Below are positions 35,397 through 39,144 of a stretch of DNA of 39,144 bases, one piece after another (the stretch's first letter is position 1; every line of letters begins with the position of its first letter). This DNA comes from Chlorobiota bacterium (GTDB lineage: Bacteria > Bacteroidota > Bacteroidia > Bacteroidales > F082). A model generated the notes under the pieces. That model was not told where the DNA came from and did no database searches. It was given only the letters and a program-made list of their open reading frames with translations. A program made the position numbers and the translations under genes. The stretch covers positions 1 to 39,144 of the forward strand of contig JAUVKF010000027.1 of the NCBI GenBank assembly GCA_030596395.1, given 5' to 3'.

Positions 35397-35852
35397 ATGA
35401 GTTTAGAAATACAAATCAACAACGACATCAAGCAAGCCATGCTTGCCAGAGACAAGCGGAAACTGGAAGCCTTACGCGCTATAAAGGCAGGATTGTTATT
35501 GGAAAAAACAGGCAAGGATGTGAGTGGTGGTGAGATTCCTGAAAGTGTTGAAATGAAACTTTTGCAAAAACTGGTCAAACAACGTAAAGAGTCCGCTGCT
35601 ATCTATCGCGATAAAGACCGCATCGAAATGGCTGAAGAGGAAGAATACCAGGCAGGTATAATTGAGAAATATCTCCCCGAACAAATGTCGGAAGAAGAAA
35701 TAGAAAGTATCATTCAGCAAATAATTGAAGAAACAGGTGCTTCTACCATGAAAGACATGGGCAGGGTTATGGGTATGGCTGCCAAACAACTTGCCGGAAA
35801 AGCCGATAACAAATTGATTTCAGGAATTGTAAAACGGAAGCTTGGAAATTGA
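35397..35852 (+). CDS. yqeY: GatB/YqeY domain protein
   Basis: A 151-residue YqeY-family protein sharing the tRNA-interacting C-terminal domain of GatB, of uncertain cellular role. The N-terminal helix bundle has NNDIKQAMLARDKRKLEALRAI, then KQRKESAAIYRDKDRIEMAEEEEYQAGIIEKYLPEQMSEEEI split over two helices, and the C-terminal GATB/YqeY fold with MGRVMGMAAKQLAGKADNK. Length is typical. It lies 275 nt after ftsZ across a repeat tract and is followed by a strong terminator at 35887-35914. Confidence 0.95.
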   Translation: MSLEIQINNDIKQAMLARDKRKLEALRAIKAGLLLEKTGKDVSGGEIPESVEMKLLQKLVKQRKESAAIYRDKDRIEMAEEEEYQAGIIEKYLPEQMSEEEIESIIQQIIEETGASTMKDMGRVMGMAAKQLAGKADNKLISGIVKRKLGN

Positions 35853-35886
35853 TATATGCTTGGTCGAACAAAATTTATTACAGTAA

Positions 35887-35914
35887 AGCCCGGTTGACAA
35901 TCAATCGGGTTTTT
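35887..35914 (+). terminator. Rho-independent terminator after yqeY
   Basis: Arms CCCGGTTGA and TCAATCGGG (one G-T pair) with loop CAA are followed by TTTTT. It lies 35 nt after the yqeY stop and closes the plus-strand dcw/yqeY block. Confidence 0.88.
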
Positions 35915-35958
35915 GGTTTCTGGCTCGAACGCATGAAGTAGTTTCTGTAATTTTTACG

Positions 35959-35989
35959 TTTGCGATTTACTACATATTGTGTAGCTTTG
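35959..35989 (+). promoter_or_regulatory. Near-perfect orphan promoter (TTTG-N19-TAGCTTTG)
   Basis: TTTG at 35959-35962 and TAGCTTTG at 35982-35989 are separated by exactly 19 nt, the full Bacteroidota consensus and the best promoter in this window. It points rightwards, but no plus-strand gene follows: the predicted start (about 35994) falls at the left edge of the inverted-repeat element at 35990-36195. It may drive a structured RNA from that element or be left over from a displaced gene. Confidence 0.7.
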
Positions 35990-36195
35990 TGCAACCCCTT
36001 CTGGCAAGTCTGAAGCGTGGATTTGCGCGTAGGGACTTGTGCCATTATTCAATCAATTCAACCTTAACGATTCCTTGCTCGCCGATTTTTCCGGCTCATA
36101 GTCCAGATATTATAACTTTTAAACTGGGATTTGTATCAGGCACGAGTCCCCACGCTTTGGGCTGCGCTTCAGACTTGCGCCAGTTGGGGTGTGTG
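35990..36195. repeat. About 200-bp element with long inverted-repeat ends
   Basis: Left arm 36001-36043 and right arm 36139-36183 are inverted copies of about 43-45 bp sharing GCAAGTCTGAAGCG at the outer ends and GGGACT(T/C)GTGCC at the inner ends; partial complementarity (CAACCCC / GGGGTG) extends a few bases outward. The interior of about 95 bp has no convincing gene; on the minus strand it carries a short open tail that reads like the end of a coding sequence. No target duplication is obvious. The element abuts the stop codon of the gene at 36198 and separates the dcw block from the RHS locus. Confidence 0.7.
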
Positions 36196-36197
36196 TT

Positions 36198-36698
36198 CTA
36201 CCAGCTATTAACAGTTACTCGATTTATCTCAGTTGATTTAATTTTAATATTTTTCTCTTCATAAATCAACTTTATTGTTGGCAGTATTTCAAGCATGTCA
36301 AATGTATAGTCGTATTTATTTTCAACCAGAATAGGTGTGCCCAACAATAGATGCTCCCCTAAACTTATTTGGAGAAATTCATTGGGTTGTATTACAATTA
36401 TATCACTGTCATCAAAAACAAAGGCAATAATCTCAGAATTGTATTTATCACCTTTATAATTAAAATTTAATATAAATTTAGAATTTAAAGGATGAAGTTT
36501 AATTATTGAATCACTTGTATTTTTAATAACACAATTCAAATTCAGATAAGGTCCATCCTCACTACCTTCAATAATAGTATTATCTGAAAGTTGGACTATA
36601 ACATTTGAAACAATTAATTCTTCTACAATTAAATCTAATTGAGAAAAACTTTTACTGTACATTAAAATCAGGAGTAATATTAATACAACATATCTCAT
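36198..36698 (-). CDS. Exported protein of unknown function, candidate immunity protein
   Basis: A 166-residue protein with a Sec signal peptide (MRYVVLILLLILMYSKSFSQ, no lipobox cysteine). The mature part is mostly beta-strand-like (LNLNCVIKNTSDSIIKLHPLNSKF split across a likely immunoglobulin-like sandwich, then QISLGEHLLLG). No known family motif is visible. It begins 134 nt after the stop of the RHS-tip module at 36833 and only 19 nt after the end of that module's frameshifted tail. In RHS and other polymorphic toxin loci this is where immunity genes sit, and a periplasmic immunity protein would suit a peptidase toxin. That role is inference from position only. Confidence 0.65.
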   Translation of the reverse strand: MRYVVLILLLILMYSKSFSQLDLIVEELIVSNVIVQLSDNTIIEGSEDGPYLNLNCVIKNTSDSIIKLHPLNSKFILNFNYKGDKYNSEIIAFVFDDSDIIVIQPNEFLQISLGEHLLLGTPILVENKYDYTFDMLEILPTIKLIYEEKNIKIKSTEINRVTVNSW

Positions 36699-36716
36699 AA
36701 TATTATTGTTTAAAGC

Positions 36717-36857
36717 TTATTGAACTTTTAGTTGCTTCTTTGGTTTTAGAGGTGTTATCAAACCATGTTTTTGACCATATCTTTTAATGGACCTCTGGAA
36801 AAATGGCCTTGTATCTTTAAAACTAGAATGTTTCATTTGAGCTGATACTGCTCTTTC
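36717..36857 (-). pseudogene. Frameshifted C-terminal tail of the RHS metallopeptidase module
   Basis: In a different frame from the gene at 36833-37807, the minus strand from 36857 reads ERAVSAQMKHSSFKD then RPFFQRSIKRYGQKHGLI and stops at 36717. This looks like the natural continuation of the HExxH-containing tip, which in related Bacteroidota RHS proteins ends in a conserved 'E-x-AV-x-AQM' helix and a 'Y-G-x-x-x-G' segment. A single-base change near 36857-36862 (around AGGAAAGAG) would restore one frame. A 39-codon ORF starting at ATG 36836 could be translated alone, but it is better explained as a displaced tail. Confidence 0.6.
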
Positions 36858-37807
36858 CTATTGCTAGAAGAATTATCATAAGTATCGAACCCAACACTTT
36901 TATAATCTTCATTGTGTATGTTTTCATGCTCAAAGAGATTCATTATCTCATTAGCATGATCTGATATTTTTAATCTATTATTTCCTTTTATTTTTATGTC
37001 AATTCTCTCAGAAGTATTATTATTTACTTTCTCTGCATAAAATGTCATTCCACCATCACCAGCTTCATTTTGTGTAGCTGATAATGGTAAATCAGTAGGA
37101 TTATAATGATCATAGACAGCTAAACTTGCTTCTTCAGAAATACCAGATCTTGAGTGATCTTGCGAAAGACTTTCCCCTTTTTCATGATCTATAGATTCAA
37201 TTCCATCACTCTCGACTGTTTTATTCGAATCCCAATCATCTTGTTCAATAATTTTAACGTTATCAGTAGAAGCTTCATCAGAACCTAAAAATTTACCCTT
37301 TTTGTTGAAATAATCATCAACAACCATTCCATCAGGATCAATAAATCTTATGGGATTGTTATAAGTATATTGATAGGGAGTCCACCTTCTTGATATTTCA
37401 CACATTGGATCTATATTATGCCACCTCCCCAGTTGAGGATCCTGAAAGCGAGCCCCAAAGTCAAACCACAAACCCGGCATATCCTGTTGCTCCTTGGTGT
37501 TGTACAGGTAAGGGTTGGCTTTATCGGTCAATGCACCTTGCATCATTTCAGAGGTGAATACCATACCAAATGGGTAATACGTCTTGGCTTGTATTACTTC
37601 AGGCTCTCCCATTTCTTCCCTAATTACCGCTCTAACGTTACCTAAATGGTCTTTGATATGGTAGTATTTGTTTTCTATGGTTCCCAATTCTGTAACGTCT
37701 ATGTAGCCTTCGTCGTGGAGGATTCTGTTGGATCCTCCATTTACAAAAACCCGTATAGTGACCAGGCTTTTGTAATATCTACAGATATTAATGTCTTGCG
37801 AATGCAT
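36833..37807 (-). CDS. Orphan RHS-repeat C-terminal module with HExxH metallopeptidase-like tip
   Basis: A 324-residue piece lacking the long YD-repeat shell. It begins with an end fragment of the core (GGSNRILHDEGYIDVTE, YYHIKDHLGNVRAVI), then the RHS-associated core YYPFGMVFTSEMMQG, KEQQDMPGLWFDFGARFQD, GRWHNIDP and the DPDG boundary near residue 160. After DPDG the variable tip has no recognised family but contains HENIH at 294-298, a zinc-metallopeptidase-type HExxH. The core is nearly the same as that of the module at 38194 (about 50 of 60 residues identical by eye over QAKTYYPF to RWHxxD), as expected for a displaced toxin tip. It has no signal peptide of its own and ends early because of a likely frameshift. 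Expression may require recombination with the full RHS gene. Confidence 0.75.
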   Translation of the reverse strand: MHSQDINICRYYKSLVTIRVFVNGGSNRILHDEGYIDVTELGTIENKYYHIKDHLGNVRAVIREEMGEPEVIQAKTYYPFGMVFTSEMMQGALTDKANPYLYNTKEQQDMPGLWFDFGARFQDPQLGRWHNIDPMCEISRRWTPYQYTYNNPIRFIDPDGMVVDDYFNKKGKFLGSDEASTDNVKIIEQDDWDSNKTVESDGIESIDHEKGESLSQDHSRSGISEEASLAVYDHYNPTDLPLSATQNEAGDGGMTFYAEKVNNNTSERIDIKIKGNNRLKISDHANEIMNLFEHENIHNEDYKSVGFDTYDNSSSNRKEQYQLK

Positions 37808-37838
37808 TGTAAATGGGCTCGCATGGGGGATTTTACAT

Positions 37839-38204
37839 TTACATCAATTGTTTGATGTAAGTGTCAATGCTTTTTTCAGATTTGCCCCAAAAATAATACT
37901 TGCTATTATCTGAAAATTCAATTTCCATAAGATTACTGAAACCTAATCTAGATACTTTTCTATACGTCTTTAAATCTTTAATTATTCGCTTTTTAAAAAC
38001 ATTTTCAATGACAAACTGTCTATTAGAAACTTTTATGTATGAAATTTTACTTGCTTGGAAAGAATAAATCAACACCAATAAAAAAGAAATAATTAGCAAA
38101 TAACCATCGAATGATATAACGGCAAGTAGGATAGCCAGAGATATAACAGAAACAAAAGATATTATACCGATTGCTTTATTACCTAAACTAATTCTATTCT
38201 TCAT
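37839..38204 (-). CDS. Two-helix membrane protein, candidate immunity protein for the RHS toxin
   Basis: A 121-residue protein with two closely spaced hydrophobic segments (IGIISFVSVISLAILLAVIS and LLIISFLLVLIYSF, about residues 12-52). A cytoplasmic-looking tail follows (YIKVSNRQFVIENVFKKRII, then MEIEFSDNSKYYFWG), which resembles small bacterial PH-like domains. The ATG at 38204 is chosen because it overlaps the RHS stop codon by 11 nt (ATGAAGAATAG), a translational coupling typical of toxin-immunity pairs; an in-frame ATG at 38234 lies deeper inside the RHS gene. A membrane immunity protein suggests a membrane-acting toxin. This function is inferred from position. Confidence 0.7.
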   Translation of the reverse strand: MKNRISLGNKAIGIISFVSVISLAILLAVISFDGYLLIISFLLVLIYSFQASKISYIKVSNRQFVIENVFKKRIIKDLKTYRKVSRLGFSNLMEIEFSDNSKYYFWGKSEKSIDTYIKQLM

Positions 38205-39144
38205 CTTTTCTATATTCAATTTTAAAACCAGCACTTATACTAAATTGTCCTACCACCATAGCACCATAAGTTACCCCAAAGTTTACAGGAGCAACTCTCA
38301 AAGTAGTAGAATTTCCTCCATCTGAATTTGATGTGTGTTCAACTGATGTAAAAACTCCAAGTGGAGTACCTGTTACACTCGTGCTAGCAGAGGCTTCTTT
38401 TTTCGATTGCATTGTTTCCCCATCTACAACTTGATACTCTTCGGAATAACCAATGTTTGCACTTATTGGGACAGGACCCATAGAACCTATGTACTGACCA
38501 TAGGATGCGCCTCTAGTGGATTCTGTATTGTCTGACACTCCAACTAAACTACCATCTGTCTGTACACCATTATTATCAACTTCAATACTACCAGATATAG
38601 CTGAAATTGAACCAATGTTTACATCATATCCTGTACCATCTTCGGTCTCCTGTGCAGATCTGCCACCTATAGTGACCTTACCCTCTGCTTTGGCATAACC
38701 TGATACTTTTGTATTACTAACAACTTCATTTACTTGATCTCCTACATAACTTGCCATATGCTTAGTGAAATTCGAGGCAGCATTAGCCAAATAATTAGAT
38801 GCTGCTTTTACAATTTCATCAAATATCCCGTTACCATCAGGATCAATATATCTTACAGGATTGTTAATTGTATAATTGTAGGGACTAAATGACGAATACT
38901 TCTCTGCAAGTTTATCCACTACATGCCAACGCCCTAACTGAGGGTCTTGCATACGGTTGCCAAAATCAAACCACAAGCCCGGCATATCCTGTTGTTCCTT
39001 ACTATTGTATAAGTATGGGTTGGTTTTATCAGTAAAAGCACCATTCATTATTTCTGAGGTGTACACCATCCCAAACGGGTAATATGTTTTTGCCTGAAAA
39101 ACATCGGGTTTCCCGGTAATGTCTTCTTTAATTACAGCACGTAC
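38194..39144 (-). CDS. RHS-repeat protein C-terminus with variable tip (N-terminus off the window)
   Basis: The frame is open from the right edge (VRAVIKEDITGKPDVFQAKTYYPFG split at the border) to the stop at 38194, 316 residues seen. The RHS-associated core is clear: YYPFGMVYTSEIMNG, KEQQDMPGLWFDFGNRMQD, GRWHVVD, INNPVRYIDPDG (DPDG near residue 90). After it comes a variable tip of about 225 residues. This opens with a helical part (IFDEIVKAASNYLANAASNF) and then becomes Gly/Ser/Thr-rich beta sequence (VTIGGRSAQ, SISAISGSIEV, APVNFGVTYGAMVVGQFSISAG). No nuclease or deaminase motif is visible. By analogy with polymorphic toxins this tip would be released by the RHS cocoon. The overlapping downstream membrane protein is its likely immunity partner. 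Confidence 0.82.
   Translation of the reverse strand, partial: VRAVIKEDITGKPDVFQAKTYYPFGMVYTSEIMNGAFTDKTNPYLYNSKEQQDMPGLWFDFGNRMQDPQLGRWHVVDKLAEKYSSFSPYNYTINNPVRYIDPDGNGIFDEIVKAASNYLANAASNFTKHMASYVGDQVNEVVSNTKVSGYAKAEGKVTIGGRSAQETEDGTGYDVNIGSISAISGSIEVDNNGVQTDGSLVGVSDNTESTRGASYGQYIGSMGPVPISANIGYSEEYQVVDGETMQSKKEASASTSVTGTPLGVFTSVEHTSNSDGGNSTTLRVAPVNFGVTYGAMVVGQFSISAGFKIEYRKDEE

Noticed and set aside
35977-36264. A 95-codon plus-strand ORF starting after the orphan promoter
   Set aside because: It runs straight through both arms of the inverted-repeat element and into the antisense of the exported protein gene, begins with a TTG inside the promoter, and has no protein-like composition.
38205-38234. 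Longer start of the candidate membrane immunity protein
   Set aside because: ATG 38204 gives the classic short overlap with the RHS stop; the extra ten residues lie wholly within the RHS reading frame.

Overview
This 39-kb window reads as a chromosomal segment from a member of the Bacteroidota, probably Bacteroidales-like. The evidence is a type IX secretion (T9SS) C-terminal sorting domain, repeated -7 promoter elements of the form TAnnTTTG, a Bacteroidota-type division and cell-wall (dcw) cluster ending in an FtsZ with the tail SDNSFLHDNVD, a glycine-lipid-type acyltransferase pair, an AT-rich background and scattered REP-like palindromes. Genus cannot be fixed from the sequence alone.

Positions 1-6700 (minus strand) hold a compact N-glycan catabolism operon, transcribed right to left: an FucP/NagP-type sugar transporter, a Tat-exported glycosylasparaginase, a GH20 beta-hexosaminidase lipoprotein and a GH92 alpha-mannosidase lipoprotein that runs off the left edge. 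Together they could trim mannose, remove GlcNAc, cut the GlcNAc-Asn bond and import the sugar. Upstream, at 6787-8481, is a secreted FG-GAP/VCBS repeat protein with a T9SS tail.

Positions 8480-19575 are mixed housekeeping: ferredoxin-NADP reductase, a six-haem cytochrome lipoprotein with a short collagen-like stretch, mutS2 plus a membrane-anchored thioredoxin, a small lipoprotein, an MmcQ/YjbR protein, an acyl-CoA carboxylase carboxyltransferase with its biotin carrier, engB, and glsB/glsA-like acyltransferases. Seven genes here have a clear TAnnTTTG element upstream. For mutS2 and glsA it lies only 4 nt before the ATG, so leaderless mRNAs are likely.

Positions 19690-35121 are a complete, tightly packed dcw cluster on the plus strand: mraZ, rsmH, ftsL-like, ftsI (PASTA), murE, mraY, murD, ftsW, murG, murC, ftsQ, ftsA, ftsZ. 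Before mraZ lie 10-bp-phased GTGG boxes that look like the MraZ autoregulatory operator. yqeY and a rho-independent terminator follow.

Positions 35853-39144 are accessory DNA. A near-perfect orphan promoter (TTTG-N19-TAGCTTTG) points into an element of about 200 bp bounded by long inverted repeats. Beyond it, on the minus strand, are two tandem RHS C-terminal (polymorphic toxin-type) modules, each followed by a candidate immunity gene. The second module is an orphan tip with an HExxH metallopeptidase motif and appears frameshifted near its end.
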